Numbered from the stretch's first letter, positions 33,801 to 42,726 are shown. The stretch is DNA of 64,000 bases from Alphaproteobacteria bacterium (GCA_024743195.1 JANSXE010000009.1:62001-126000); one strand, 5' to 3'. The notes: generated by a model from the letters alone, not told the origin. A program made the numbers and translations.

Positions 33801-34980
33801 GCGCGATCGCTTCGAGTTGACGGACGTGCTGGCCCGGCAACGCGAGCGCATCCAACTCCTCTCGCAGGAATATGTGCGCCCCCTGGTCGGCTTCCTGGAT
33901 GCGCGCGAGGTCCGATTGGCCTCCGCCGCCGAGACCCTGGTCGGCAAGTGGCGGCGCATCGGGGACGAGTTGGAGAAGTACGCGCTGCGCCGGGCCGACA
34001 ACTCCGTCTCCGAGCTTGAGAGCTTCATCACCGGGCCGATGACCGTCGTGACCTTCGCGACCTGCCGGGAGACGCTGGACAGCGTCGGGTTGAGCGGCGA
34101 GGGCGCCCGCGGGGGCGATTTCTTCCTGCAGCGGATCGACCGCTTGGCGCGCGGCATTCGCCAGCGCTGCGCCGATCTCGCCGGCGTGCAGGCGCAGACC
34201 TCCTACCGCGCGATCCATGACGCCTTTGGCGATACGCTGGCGGGGCGCTACCCCTTCGTACCCGCCGGATATCGGCAGGACGCGCCGGAGGCGAGCCCGC
34301 GCGATCTGGCCGCCTTCTTCGCCGTCTACGACCGCGAGGCGGGGCCGGCCCGGCAGGCGCTGACGGAGGCCGTGGATCTCGGCTTCGCCCGCGACCGGGC
34401 GCTCGACTTCCTAGACCGAATGGATCAGGTGCGGGCGCTGTTCGGGCCGTGGCTGGCGGCGCCGGGCGCCGACGACGCGCCGGTCTTCGACGTCAGCGCG
34501 ACCTTCCGCGTCAACCGGCCGCGCGAGGCCGGGGCCAATCAGGTGATCGAATGGGCGCTCCAGATCGGACCGCAGCGGCTCGACCAACGCACGCCCGACG
34601 CCACGGCGCGCTGGGGCCTGGGCGAGCCGGTGACGCTCACCTTGCGCTGGGCCGAGAACTCCACCATGACGCCCGCGCTCGACCCCGACCGTCCGGAACT
34701 GTCGGTCAGCGGGCGCACGCTGACCGTCGGCTACGCCAACGCCTGGTCGCTGTTCGAACTGATCCGGCGGTTCCGGGCCGGGTCCGACGATTTCGAGCAG
34801 TTCGTCGATCCACGGCCGCACACCTTGCGGGTCGACGCGCCGACCCGTCCGGCCGGCGGCGGGCCGGTGGCGCTCGCGCGGCTGTTCCTGCGCGTCGAAC
34901 TGACGGCGGAGACGGCGGAGGGCGCCCAGCCCGTCGTGGTTCCGACCTTCCCGGCGCGCGCGCCCGAAGTCCTGGAGTGA
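30823..34980 (+). CDS. tssM: Type VI secretion inner-membrane protein TssM (IcmF)
   Basis: The 1385-residue core of the membrane complex. An N-terminal hydrophobic region lies at about 15-42. A cytoplasmic NTPase domain has Walker A GPEGAGKST at 110-118 and VIVTKCDRLTGF as the G4-like motif. A second membrane helix is at about 417-437. The large periplasmic part contains the IcmF-related helical region and the C-terminal beta domain that contacts TssJ. It is longer than enterobacterial TssM. The intact P-loop suggests an ATP-binding type. Confidence 0.95.
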   Translation: MSWFDAIRDLLFRLTPYLPSIIGMLVVSALSILTAVWLLVRRSRKAAADAAADEEREAEALDAAEPFQVEPDDLPLLPMRKSFRHALKLLKMHVSGRDWRYAIPWYLLIGPEGAGKSTLIRNTDMSLPVGAPADDWEDVRPACKWWFFDRGVVLDVAGQLVRARRSLNSDRKAWSLLLRLLDHHRPRRPVDGVILTLPIDDLLGPDGAPLPTEQVAERAEALYKKLWQAQSVLGLAFPVYVIVTKCDRLTGFKPFVQELPDSAHADMLGWSSPYSVETEFRREWVDEAVDQIDGAVRAAQMELFAERADLPEAEALFLFPGAIERLREPLAEALRHLFKASAYHEAFSLRGVYLTGDGGAPPPQGLRPLPVLPGVYAGPKEEVRPAFLHDLFEDKIFPENGLARPARRALLSRNRTALAAQAALAALVVGGGLGLAVDYGALQRGVASVEPLVRTVQSDMAEVEALRRAALARGEAPAGRGSFDREKALTLLDGMSRVEADSFAKLFMPTSWATSVDERIVRVTTEAFNHFILQTMRAALVDRGAAIVEGRLAAAGAEADAGPERTSGVEALAAALPGAAVDYGPEYAQLRRYVEALRRFEDAVDRFNALRARRQLGDVKALVDYLFGVSLPDEFLENAGFYEAALDTIEYRPIALEEFRDPAVSRHRRFANEALPALFAENPLLAGLRRLGVQLDDAANRRAGGVQEMQALRDRIAELRGMFDQPRYAWMEDATFDAAVGFAGLLERVGGSALLGPTLAAEFERAARRGVEDVRNEMPDLRSFAVGPLLAEEGARPVLAFSEPVAALDDLLAQLFERPFMRDGPAQRLPGAPPSGVVALWNGDRLDEGLALIDDYDDFMRAELQRAPSALHGMIRASAAERLGRAVNDQIARALEIGRGGAGAGLRVEEALRREVRSLSEAAPPLSRILATYDELALEDSYLDLSDLMIGHAVGLIEQADALFAGEAFYEPQGGDFTWWDGSAGMALEAFRARDRFELTDVLARQRERIQLLSQEYVRPLVGFLDAREVRLASAAETLVGKWRRIGDELEKYALRRADNSVSELESFITGPMTVVTFATCRETLDSVGLSGEGARGGDFFLQRIDRLARGIRQRCADLAGVQAQTSYRAIHDAFGDTLAGRYPFVPAGYRQDAPEASPRDLAAFFAVYDREAGPARQALTEAVDLGFARDRALDFLDRMDQVRALFGPWLAAPGADDAPVFDVSATFRVNRPREAGANQVIEWALQIGPQRLDQRTPDATARWGLGEPVTLTLRWAENSTMTPALDPDRPELSVSGRTLTVGYANAWSLFELIRRFRAGSDDFEQFVDPRPHTLRVDAPTRPAGGGPVALARLFLRVELTAETAEGAQPVVVPTFPARAPEVLE

Positions 34981-34988
34981 GAAGCCCT

Positions 34989-36218
34989 ATGAGCGAGCCC
35001 GACCAGAGCCAAGAGGCCGCGGCCGACGCCGCCCCGGTCCAGCCGCCGCCGGTGGCGGAGGACGGCCCGCCCGAAGCGCTCCTGGCGGAGCTGCCGGGCC
35101 CGGAGGGTCCATGCGGCGCCTCGCTGCGCTATGACCCGTTGTTCGACGAGATCCGCGAGGCGCGGCGCGAGGAGGCGGACCTGCCGCAGGGCGTGTGGGA
35201 GCGCGAGGTGAAGCGCGCCGACTGGGGGCATGTCCGCGACCTGTGTATGGAGGCGCTGTCGGAGCGCTCGAAGGACCTGCATCTGGTGTTCTGGCTGACC
35301 GAGGCCTGGACCCATCTGGAGGGGGTGCGCGGCTTCCGGCGCGGGATCGATCTCGCCTGTTCGCTTTGCGAGGACTACTGGGAGGATCTTCATCCGGCGA
35401 TTTCGGAGGACGGCGACCTCGACTTTCGGCTGGGGCCCGTGCAATGGGCGAACACGCAGTTCGGCCGGCTGCTGCAGCTCGCGCCGATCACCGCCCCGGT
35501 GGGGGACGCGCGTCCCTACGACCTGCACGCCTGGCGCGACGTCCTGCGGATCGAGAATCTGCGCGAACGCGACGCGAAGTCGGCCGAAAGGGAGGGGCGG
35601 CGCAAGCCCAGCCGCGGCGCCTTCGAAGCCAGCGTCAGCCTGACGCCGGTCGATTTCTATGTGGATCTGGTGCTGATGGTCGAGGCGGCGTTGGGCGAGG
35701 TTGCGCGCCTCGACGCGATCCTGGAGCAGCGAGCGGGCAAGGAGGCGCCGAGCCTCGGCCAGATGCGCCGGACGCTGCAGGAGATCGACGAACTGGCGCG
35801 CCGCTATCTGGCCGACAAGGGCGGCGAACTGCCCAGCGAAGAGACGGCCCCCGAGACGGGCGACGAGACGGGCGACGAGACGGGGGAGAGCGGCGCATCG
35901 CAGGCCGCCCCAGTCGAAGCCGCGTCGAAGGAGGCGGAGATGGCGGAGAAAACGAACGCCGGCGCGGGCGCGTCGGGTCCGATCGACAGTCGGGCGGAAG
36001 CCTATCGGCGCCTCGCGGAGGCGGCCGATTACCTGATGCGCACCGAGCCGCACAGCCCCGTGCCCTATCTGATCCGGCGCGCCGTGGTCTGGGGCGAGAT
36101 GAGCTTCGGCGAACTGCTGGTGGAGCTGATGGAGAACGGCGGCGACCACCAGCGGGTCCTGCGCCTGCTCGGCCTCGACGAAATGGGCCGACCCCAGGAC
36201 GGAACGCCCAAGAGCTGA
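34989..36218 (+). CDS. tssA: Type VI secretion protein TssA
   Basis: A 409-residue protein with an ImpA_N domain at about 35-170 (GPEGPCGASLRYDPLFDEI and LTEAWTHLEGVRGFRRGI). TssA starts or caps sheath assembly. The C-terminal region (SRAEAYRRLAEAADYLMRTEPHSPVP) fits the short TssA class. Between them an acidic spacer contains repeated ETGD units encoded by a 12-bp tandem repeat near 35855-35890. The start has a weak ribosome-binding site eight bases after the tssM stop, so translation is likely coupled. It ends the visible T6SS block. Confidence 0.92.
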   Translation: MSEPDQSQEAAADAAPVQPPPVAEDGPPEALLAELPGPEGPCGASLRYDPLFDEIREARREEADLPQGVWEREVKRADWGHVRDLCMEALSERSKDLHLVFWLTEAWTHLEGVRGFRRGIDLACSLCEDYWEDLHPAISEDGDLDFRLGPVQWANTQFGRLLQLAPITAPVGDARPYDLHAWRDVLRIENLRERDAKSAEREGRRKPSRGAFEASVSLTPVDFYVDLVLMVEAALGEVARLDAILEQRAGKEAPSLGQMRRTLQEIDELARRYLADKGGELPSEETAPETGDETGDETGESGASQAAPVEAASKEAEMAEKTNAGAGASGPIDSRAEAYRRLAEAADYLMRTEPHSPVPYLIRRAVVWGEMSFGELLVELMENGGDHQRVLRLLGLDEMGRPQDGTPKS

Positions 36219-36559
36219 CCGGCCCGCCTCACCGGGCGGCTGACGCCAGCCCGCCCGGGATCGTCCGGAGGTCCTCGACGCGCCGCGGCCCACGCACGGC
36301 GGCGGCGGCCAGTCCACAGCGCACGGTTTTGAAGACCCTCTGCAAGGCGGCGTGAAAGGCCCGGCTGCGCAGCGCGCGGCCGGTCGCGACGCCGTCGGCG
36401 ATGGTCTCTTGGCTCAGAATGGCGTTCCGATTGGGTTACATAATCAAGTATCCTTGTTCGGTGTTGAGGGGCTCGATTGCCTTCACCCACACTATTCCTT
36501 GACATTGACCGCTTCACAAACGAGTTTCCTTCGACAGTGTTTAAAGAAAAGTTTGAAAC
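36219..36559 (+). other. Spacer between tssA and the LysR gene
   Basis: The first 200 bp are GC-rich and hold a short hairpin (GCCCGCCTCACCGGGCGGC at about 36223-36241) that may end the T6SS transcript. The last 140 bp are A/T-richer and include a TTGACA-like word at about 36498, plausibly the lysR promoter. No gene is seen. Confidence 0.45.
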
Positions 36560-37489
36560 ATGGGCGCTCTTCCCTCGCTGACGGCGCTGCGCGCGTTCGA
36601 CGCCGCGGCCCGGCGTTTGAGCTTCACCGAGGCGGCGGAGGAGCTCTCGGTGACGCCCGCGGCGCTGAGTTTTCAGATCAAACGTCTTGAGGAGCATTTG
36701 GGCGCCGCGCTCTTCATTCGCCGGGCGCGCACGCTCGAGCTGACCGACGCGGGTCGCGCGCTGGCCCCCGGCGCGGCGGCGGCCTTCCAGACGCTTCGGA
36801 TCGGCTGGCAGTCCGCGCAACGGGCCGTGGCGACGAACCGTCTGACGGTCACCGCCGGCCCCGCTTTCACCGCAAAGTGGCTGGCGCCCTTGCTGGGGGA
36901 CTTCGCGCGCGAGCATCCGGAGGTCGAACTCAGCCTGCACACGACGCTGGCGCTGCTCGATCTCGCGCGCGACGGGATCGACATCGCGGTGCGGTTCGGG
37001 TTGAGCGACGATGCGGGTCTGTTCTCGGAAGCGCTCGCCGACGAGGCCCTCACCCCGGTGGCGCGGCCGGAGATCGCCGCCCGGCTCGCCGCGCCGGCCG
37101 ATCTGCTCGACCAGACCCTGATCCACGACGCCAGCCTCGACTTCCTGCCGAATCCCCCGAATTGGGCGCGCTGGCTCCAAGAGGCCGGGGTGGCGGCGCG
37201 ACCGCCGTCGGGTCCGTCCTTCAGTCAGGCCGACCACGCGGTCGACATGGCCTTGCAGGGCGGGGGCGTGGTGCTCGGCCGCTATTCCATGGTGCGGCGT
37301 GCGCTGCGCGACGGCGCGCTCGCCGCGCCGTTCGATCTGGCGCTCGGGGTGAGGGCGCAGTACCGGATCGTCACCCTGCCGGGGCAGCAGGACCGTCCGG
37401 TCGTCAGACTGTTCCGGGAGTGGCTGAAGCGCGCCACCGCCGAGCCGGAGCCCGCCTGGGGGCGGCCGCGGCTGGTGATGGTGGACTGA
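36560..37489 (+). CDS. LysR-family regulator, GcvA-like
   Basis: A 309-residue transcription factor. The winged helix-turn-helix (LTALRAFDAAARRLSFTEAA and VTPAALSFQIKRLEEHLG) fills residues 5-65, and a periplasmic-binding-like effector domain follows (FDIAVRFG-type segment, DIAVRFGLSDD). The PSLTALRAFDAAAR opening is that of the GcvA group. It converges with hutF nine bases away and follows the T6SS genes after a promoter-like gap. Target is unknown: hut, T6SS or distant genes are all possible. Confidence 0.9.
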   Translation: MGALPSLTALRAFDAAARRLSFTEAAEELSVTPAALSFQIKRLEEHLGAALFIRRARTLELTDAGRALAPGAAAAFQTLRIGWQSAQRAVATNRLTVTAGPAFTAKWLAPLLGDFAREHPEVELSLHTTLALLDLARDGIDIAVRFGLSDDAGLFSEALADEALTPVARPEIAARLAAPADLLDQTLIHDASLDFLPNPPNWARWLQEAGVAARPPSGPSFSQADHAVDMALQGGGVVLGRYSMVRRALRDGALAAPFDLALGVRAQYRIVTLPGQQDRPVVRLFREWLKRATAEPEPAWGRPRLVMVD

Positions 37490-37498
37490 CCGGCGCCG

Positions 37499-38896
37499 TC
37501 ACTCGTGGAACAGACGCGCCAGCAGCCTGCGATAGGCGGTGCGCGCCTCCACCTGATGCGGATGGTGGCTGTCGGCGACGACGCGGTCGCCGCCGACATA
37601 GACGTCCTCCACCGGGTTCGAATCCGCGGCGAAGAGCCAGCCGTCCAGCACCTGGTCGCCCTGGCGTTCGGCGATGTCGGGATGCTCCCTGTCGAGGGCG
37701 ACGAGGTCCGCCGAGGCGCCGATTTCGATCCGTCCCGTCTTGCGGCCTGCAGCCTGACCGCCGCCGGCGGCCGCCAGCGGCCACAGGGTCCCACCGACCG
37801 ACGGGCTCTCCGGGCCAGCCAGCCGGTTGCGGCGTTTCGCGGTCAGCCGCGCGCCGTACTCCAGCAGCGCCAACTCCCGCGTCGGGTCGCGGCTGACATG
37901 GCTGTCGGAGCCGATCCCGAGCCGCCCGCCGGCCGCCAGATAGGCCGTGATCGGAAACAGCCCGTCGCCCAGATTCGCTTCCGTTATCGGGCAGAGGCCG
38001 GCGACCGCGCCGCTCTGCGCCAGCAGCGCGATCTCGGCCACATCCAGATGCGTCGCGTGAACCAGGCACCAGCGGGCGTCGATCCCCACCGTCTCCGACA
38101 GCAGGGTGACCGGGCGATGGCCGGTCGCCGCAAGGCAGTCGGCGACCTCCTTCTCCTGCTCCGCGATGTGGATATGGATCGGCGCCGTCTCATCGAGCTT
38201 GGCGAGCGCGCGCACCGCGTCCGCGATCGCCTTCGGCGGCGCCGCGCGCACCGAATGCGGCGCCAGGCCGACCCGCACGCAGGGGTCGCCGGCGAAGGCG
38301 GCCCGCACCCGCTCCACGATCGCCAGCATGGATTTCGCAGAGCCCTTGAAGCGCTTCTGCCTCGGATTCAGCGGCGCATCGTCGAAGCCGCCGCGGCTGT
38401 AGAGGACCGGAAGGTGCGTGACCGCGATCCCGGCCTCGCGCAGGCCGGAGACGACGGCGAGGCTCATCTCCGCCGGATCTTCATAGGCGGCGCCATTCGG
38501 GTCGCGGTGCAGATAATGGAACTCGCAGATCCCGGTGTAGCCGCGCATCAGGCACTCGACCGCCAGATGCCGCGCGATCACGGTCGCGTCCTCCGGCTCC
38601 AGCATCAGCGCGAGGCGGTACATCGCCTCCCGCCAGGTCCAGAAGCTCTCGTCGCCGCCGGTTACGGCCGGGTCGCCGCGCGTCTCCGCCCGTCCGGCCA
38701 TGGCGCGCTGGAAGCTGTGGCTGTGCAGGTTGGTCATGCCGGGAACCACCGGGCCCGGCGCGCGCGGGGTCCCGTTCGCGACCGCGCCGGCGTCCGGCGT
38801 CACCTCGATCAGGCGGCCGGCCCCGTCCCAGCGCAGCATGACGTCGGCCGCCCAGCCGTCGGGCAACAGCGCCATATCGGCGAAGAGTTCCGTCAT
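37499..38896 (-). CDS. hutF: Formimidoylglutamate deiminase
   Basis: Converts N-formimidoyl-L-glutamate to N-formyl-L-glutamate and ammonia in the five-step histidine route. The 465-residue amidohydrolase has the metal motif [14 protein letters not shown], the [10 protein letters not shown] segment characteristic of HutF, HIHIAEQ, HATHLD and [12 protein letters not shown]. The ATG at 38896 matches the family N-terminus ([15 protein letters not shown]). The gene is divergent from hutI with 118 bp between them, and hutG, which would use its product, is 1.6 kb away. Confidence 0.95.
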   Translation of the reverse strand: MTELFADMALLPDGWAADVMLRWDGAGRLIEVTPDAGAVANGTPRAPGPVVPGMTNLHSHSFQRAMAGRAETRGDPAVTGGDESFWTWREAMYRLALMLEPEDATVIARHLAVECLMRGYTGICEFHYLHRDPNGAAYEDPAEMSLAVVSGLREAGIAVTHLPVLYSRGGFDDAPLNPRQKRFKGSAKSMLAIVERVRAAFAGDPCVRVGLAPHSVRAAPPKAIADAVRALAKLDETAPIHIHIAEQEKEVADCLAATGHRPVTLLSETVGIDARWCLVHATHLDVAEIALLAQSGAVAGLCPITEANLGDGLFPITAYLAAGGRLGIGSDSHVSRDPTRELALLEYGARLTAKRRNRLAGPESPSVGGTLWPLAAAGGGQAAGRKTGRIEIGASADLVALDREHPDIAERQGDQVLDGWLFAADSNPVEDVYVGGDRVVADSHHPHQVEARTAYRRLLARLFHE

Positions 38897-39014
38897 GCCC
38901 CCCGTCCGGTTAGGCTTGCAGCGTCGTCCCCCGGCGCCGCAAACCACAAGCGTGACGCGACCGAGCGGCGGCGGCAAGTCTTTCGACGCGGCGGGATGGG
39001 AGATCGGACAGGTC

Positions 39015-40235
39015 ATGTGGGAGCAGCTTTGGATCAACGCGCGGCTTGCGACGATGGAGCCGGCTCGTACGCCCTATGGCGCGATCGAGGACGGCGCGCT
39101 GGGCGTCGAGGACGGTCGCATCGCCTGGGTCGGCCCGCGCGCGAACTTGCCGGACGCGCCCGCCGCCCTGGCGCATCAGGTGCGCGATGCGGGCGGACGC
39201 TGGATCACCCCGGGTCTGGTCGATTGCCACACGCACCTCGTCCATGGCGGCGACCGGGCGCGCGAGTTCGAACTGCGTCTCGAAGGGGCGAGCTATGCGG
39301 AGATCGCCGAGGCCGGCGGCGGCATCGTCTCCACCGTCGCCGCGACCCGCGCCGCCGACGAGGCGGCGCTTCTTGAGAGCGCCGGCCGCCGCCTCGACGA
39401 TCTGCTGAAGGAGGGCGTGACGACGGTCGAGATCAAGTCGGGCTACGGGCTCGACGCGGAGACCGAAGTCAAGATGCTGCGCGTCGCCCGCGCGCTCGGC
39501 CGCAGCCGGGCGGTGACGGTGAAGACCAGCTTCCTCGGCGCGCACGCCGCCCCGCCGGAGGCCGGGGGCGACCGCGACGGCTATATCGACCAAGTGATCG
39601 GGGAGCAGTTGCCCGGGGTGATGGAGGAAGGGCTGGCGGACGCGGTCGACGCCTTCTGCGAGGGGATCGCCTTCTCGCCCGATCAGGTGCGCCGGGTCTT
39701 CGACGCCGCCAAGGCGGCCCGGCTGCCGGTGAAGCTGCACGCCGACCAGCTTTCCGACCTGGGCGGGGCGGCGCTGGCGGCCGAGTACGGGGCGCTCAGC
39801 GCCGATCATCTGGAATATACGAGCGAGGCCGGCGTCGCCGCGATGGCGGAGGCCGGAACGGTCGCGGTGATATTGCCCGGCGCCTTCTACACGCTGCGCG
39901 AGACCAAACTGCCGCCGATCGAGGCGTTCCGGGCGCACAAGGTCCCGATGGCGCTGGCGAGCGACGCCAACCCCGGCTCCTCGCCCATCACCTCGCTGCT
40001 GCTGATCCTCAACATGGCCTGCACCCTGTTCCGCCTGACGCCGGAGGAGGCGCTGGCCGGCGTCACGCGCAACGGCGCGGCTGCGCTCGGCATGGCGCAG
40101 GAGGCCGGGACCCTGCGCGTCGGCAAGCGCGCCGACTTCGCGCTGTGGGACATCGACCAGCCGGCGGAACTCGCCTACCGCCTCGGCTGGAATCCCTGCG
40201 CCGGCGTGGTGCGCGGCGGACAGGTCGTGCGCTAA
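39015..40235 (+). CDS. hutI: Imidazolonepropionase
   Basis: Hydrolyses 4-imidazolone-5-propanoate to N-formimidoylglutamate. The 406-residue amidohydrolase has the metal motif [18 protein letters not shown], the glycine-rich [23 protein letters not shown] and the SDANPGS loop. ATG 39015 places the N-terminus as in other HutI. A shared divergent promoter with hutF is likely; I found no clear HutC-type operator in it. Confidence 0.96.
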   Translation: MWEQLWINARLATMEPARTPYGAIEDGALGVEDGRIAWVGPRANLPDAPAALAHQVRDAGGRWITPGLVDCHTHLVHGGDRAREFELRLEGASYAEIAEAGGGIVSTVAATRAADEAALLESAGRRLDDLLKEGVTTVEIKSGYGLDAETEVKMLRVARALGRSRAVTVKTSFLGAHAAPPEAGGDRDGYIDQVIGEQLPGVMEEGLADAVDAFCEGIAFSPDQVRRVFDAAKAARLPVKLHADQLSDLGGAALAAEYGALSADHLEYTSEAGVAAMAEAGTVAVILPGAFYTLRETKLPPIEAFRAHKVPMALASDANPGSSPITSLLLILNMACTLFRLTPEEALAGVTRNGAAALGMAQEAGTLRVGKRADFALWDIDQPAELAYRLGWNPCAGVVRGGQVVR

Positions 40236-40330
40236 GCGCGGGCGGGCCGCGCCGTCCGGTCGCGCCGTCGCCTCCCCGGCGACGACGCGAAGCCGCGCCC
40301 GGGCCGGAGCGCACAGCGCCCGAAAACGTA

Positions 40331-40413
40331 TTGTGTCCCCGTTTTATTTTTCGGGGACACAACACTATTTTCCGAGCGTATTTTTCGGGGACACAATACT
40401 ATTTTCCGAGCGG
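40331..40413. repeat. GGGGACACAAT repeat cluster C
   Basis: An 11-bp perfect hairpin stem TTGTGTCCCCG/CGGGGACACAA (40331-40341 and 40352-40362) overlaps a 34-bp tandem repeat at 40346-40379 and 40380-40413 (two differences). Each 34-bp unit contains TTTTTCGGGGACACAA and ATTTTCCGAGCG. The last motif ends 26 nt before hairpin copy C. It lies between the convergent hutI and hutG genes. Confidence 0.9.
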
Positions 40414-40423
40414 GCCGCCGGCT

Positions 40424-40454
40424 CTCAGGCGTGGGTCCTGACTTTCGTCAGGAC
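40424..40454 (+). repeat. 31-nt hairpin element, copy C
   Basis: CTCAGGCGTGGG followed by stem GTCCTGAC/GTCAGGAC with loop TTTC; same length as copies A and B. Stem pairs 2 and 3 are T-A and C-G. It is in the hutI-hutG convergent gap and could also serve as a terminator for either gene. Confidence 0.9.
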
Positions 40455-40488
40455 GGGGCGGCGGGAGGGCGGGGAAGGCGCGGCGGCT

Positions 40489-41295
40489 CTAAATCGGCCG
40501 CCAAGCCTGCGCCGCCTGCAGCATCGGGCGCAGAACGGCTTGCAGCGTCTCCGCCTTCGCCGCGTCATAGGCGTAAGGCGGCGCCTCGTCCATATAGCTC
40601 GCCTGCGCGATCTCGAGTTGGAGCGCGTGGCGCGCCTCGGCGGGCTGGCCGTAATGGCGGGTGGAGTAGCCGCCCTTGAAGCGCCCGTCGCGCACCAGGG
40701 AATAGCCGGCGCCGGTTTCGGCGATCGCCTGCTCGGCCGCCTGAAGGACGGCGTCCGCCAGCGCCGGCGCGCAGCTCGCCCCGTCGGCGGTCCCGAGATT
40801 GAGGTCGGGCAGGCGCCCCTCGAACAGGCGGGGGACGCGGGAGCGGATCGAATGCGCCTCCCACAGCACCGCGAAGCCGAAGCGCGCCTGGATGCGCGCC
40901 AGCGCCGCCTGCAGCGCCGCGTGATAGGGCTTCCAATAGCCCTCCACCCGCGCGAAGGTCTCCGCCATGTCGGGCGTCATATCGTTGACGTAGAGCGGAC
41001 GGCCGCGGAAGTCGTCGATCGGGACGAGCCCCGTGCCCGCCTGACCCGGATAGAGCGGGGCGTCGTCCGGCGGCCGGTTGAGATCGACCACATAGCGCGA
41101 ATAGTCCGCCGCCAGGACCGAGCAGCCGAGCGCGCCCGCGAAGCCGTAGAGCCGGTCGACCCGCCAATCCGTATCGGGACGTTGCAGCGCCTCGGGCGTC
41201 AGGCGCGCCGAGATCTCCTCGGGAATCTCGGTTCCGGCGTGCGGGATGCTGACCAGCACCGGCCCCTGGCCCTCATGCAAGCGATAGATCGTCAT
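40489..41295 (-). CDS. hutG: N-formylglutamate deformylase
   Basis: Hydrolyses N-formyl-L-glutamate to glutamate and formate, the last step of the HutF route. The 268-residue N-formylglutamate amidohydrolase has VLVSIPHAGTEIPEE at the start, DTDWRVDRLY, YVVDLNRPPDD and WEAHSIRS, all typical. The ATG at 41295 is chosen; the 12 residues upstream are not family-like. It converges on hutI across the repeat cluster and diverges from the dioxygenase gene. Confidence 0.93.
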   Translation of the reverse strand: MTIYRLHEGQGPVLVSIPHAGTEIPEEISARLTPEALQRPDTDWRVDRLYGFAGALGCSVLAADYSRYVVDLNRPPDDAPLYPGQAGTGLVPIDDFRGRPLYVNDMTPDMAETFARVEGYWKPYHAALQAALARIQARFGFAVLWEAHSIRSRVPRLFEGRLPDLNLGTADGASCAPALADAVLQAAEQAIAETGAGYSLVRDGRFKGGYSTRHYGQPAEARHALQLEIAQASYMDEAPPYAYDAAKAETLQAVLRPMLQAAQAWRPI

Positions 41296-41461
41296 GCGCG
41301 CCTCTATAGGCGCTCGGGCGGCGCCTGTCATGCGCGAAGGGGGCGGCGGCGACGGTGAACGCGCGTCACCGGCGGGTGATGTTTTTCCGGCTTGTCAGAA
41401 GCGGGGCGAGCCTTCTACGTCTCGGGCTCTTGCAGGCGATCGAGAGAGGAGCGGCGGCGCG

Positions 41462-42685
41462 ATGGCGGAGCAGCGGAGCATCGGAGCGGAGCGGGTCGAG
41501 GCTGCAGCCGAGGGGGCGCCCGAGGGCGCGGCGGGCGAGTCCGTGCGGATCGCCGCGGCGGCGCCGGCGGCGGATCATGTGGCGCTGCATTGGGCGGCGC
41601 ATCCGCGCGGCTTGGCCGCGAGCCGGTTCCATTTCGTCTGGCTGCGCGCCAACTGCCGCTGCGCCGAATGCCTGCATCCGCACACCTGGGAGCGCACGAT
41701 CGACAGCTACGCCCTCGATCCCGCGATCCGCCCGGCGGAGATCGCGGCGGCGGAGGAGGGGCGGGCGCTCGCCCTGCGCTGGCCGGACGGGCACGAGACC
41801 CGGCTCGCCGCCGGCTGGCTCGCCGCGCGGGATTACGACGGCGGCGCGCGGCGTGCGGACATGCGCGCGGTCCGCAGCTGGGACGCGGCCGCGCTGCTGG
41901 CCGATCCGCCGGAGCATCGCTGGGAGGCGGTGACGACCGGGGACGCCGATCTGCGCCTGATGCTGACCGACCTGCGCGAGCGGGGCCTGGCGATCGTGCG
42001 CGGCGTCCCGCCCCAGGACGGCGAGGTCGAGCGCGTGGCGCGCCGCATCGCCTTCCTGCGCGAGACCAATTTCGGCGTCGGCTTCCGGGTCGAGAACAAG
42101 CCGGACCCGAACAACGTCGCCTATACCGCGCTTGAGCTGAAGGCCCACACCGACCTGCCGAACCGCGAAAGCCCGCCGGGGATCCAGTTCCTGCACTGCC
42201 ATCGCGCCGACGCGGCCGGCGGGGAGAGCCTGCTGGTCGACGGCTTCCGCGCCGCCGAGCGGCTGCGCGACGAGGCGCCGGAGGCCTTCGCGCGCCTGAC
42301 GCGCACGGCGCTTCCCTTCCGCTTCGTCGACGCGGATTGGGACATCCGCTGGCGCGCGCCGACGATCCGCCTCGACGCGGACGGCGATTTCGAGGAGGTG
42401 CGGTATCACGACGCCCTGACGGCGCCGCTGGACGTCCCGTTCGAGGAGATGGGTCCGCTCTACGACGCGCTGCGGCGCTTCACGGCGATCCTGCGGGAGC
42501 CGCAGATGGAACTGCGCTTGAAGCTTCAGCCCGGCGATCTGATCGCCTTCCAGAACCGACGCGTCCTGCACGGCCGCGGCGCCTTCGACCCCAATGCGGG
42601 CCTGCGCAAGCTGGAGGGCTGCTACGTCGATTGCGACGACGCCTGGTCGCGGCTGCGCGTGCTGGAGCGCAGCGCAGGCGGGTGA
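41462..42685 (+). CDS. Gamma-butyrobetaine dioxygenase-like 2-oxoglutarate oxygenase
   Basis: A 407-residue Fe(II)/2-oxoglutarate oxygenase that resembles gamma-butyrobetaine hydroxylase, which makes L-carnitine. The N-terminal DUF971-type domain has cysteines in CRCAECLH that bind zinc. The catalytic TauD fold has H229 and D231 (AHTDLPN) and the distal H370 (VLHGRGAF), with the 2OG-binding arginine in the following segment. The first ~30 residues are an Ala/Glu-rich extension. It stands alone; a carnitine-type thioesterase at 52.8 kb might be functionally related. Trimethyllysine hydroxylase is a less likely alternative. Confidence 0.85.
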   Translation: MAEQRSIGAERVEAAAEGAPEGAAGESVRIAAAAPAADHVALHWAAHPRGLAASRFHFVWLRANCRCAECLHPHTWERTIDSYALDPAIRPAEIAAAEEGRALALRWPDGHETRLAAGWLAARDYDGGARRADMRAVRSWDAAALLADPPEHRWEAVTTGDADLRLMLTDLRERGLAIVRGVPPQDGEVERVARRIAFLRETNFGVGFRVENKPDPNNVAYTALELKAHTDLPNRESPPGIQFLHCHRADAAGGESLLVDGFRAAERLRDEAPEAFARLTRTALPFRFVDADWDIRWRAPTIRLDADGDFEEVRYHDALTAPLDVPFEEMGPLYDALRRFTAILREPQMELRLKLQPGDLIAFQNRRVLHGRGAFDPNAGLRKLEGCYVDCDDAWSRLRVLERSAGG

Positions 42686-42726
42686 GGGCGCGCCCTCCTT
42701 TCAGGTCTGCGCCTGCCGGAACGTCT

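Noticed and set aside
30727-34218. Minus-strand open frame of over 1100 codons opposite tssM
   Set aside because: The plus strand encodes a full TssM with conserved motifs; the antisense product has biased Arg/Gln/His composition and no domain.
36219-36559. A small gene between tssA and the LysR gene
   Set aside because: Short frames have no ribosome-binding site or family features; the second half is A/T-rich and promoter-like.
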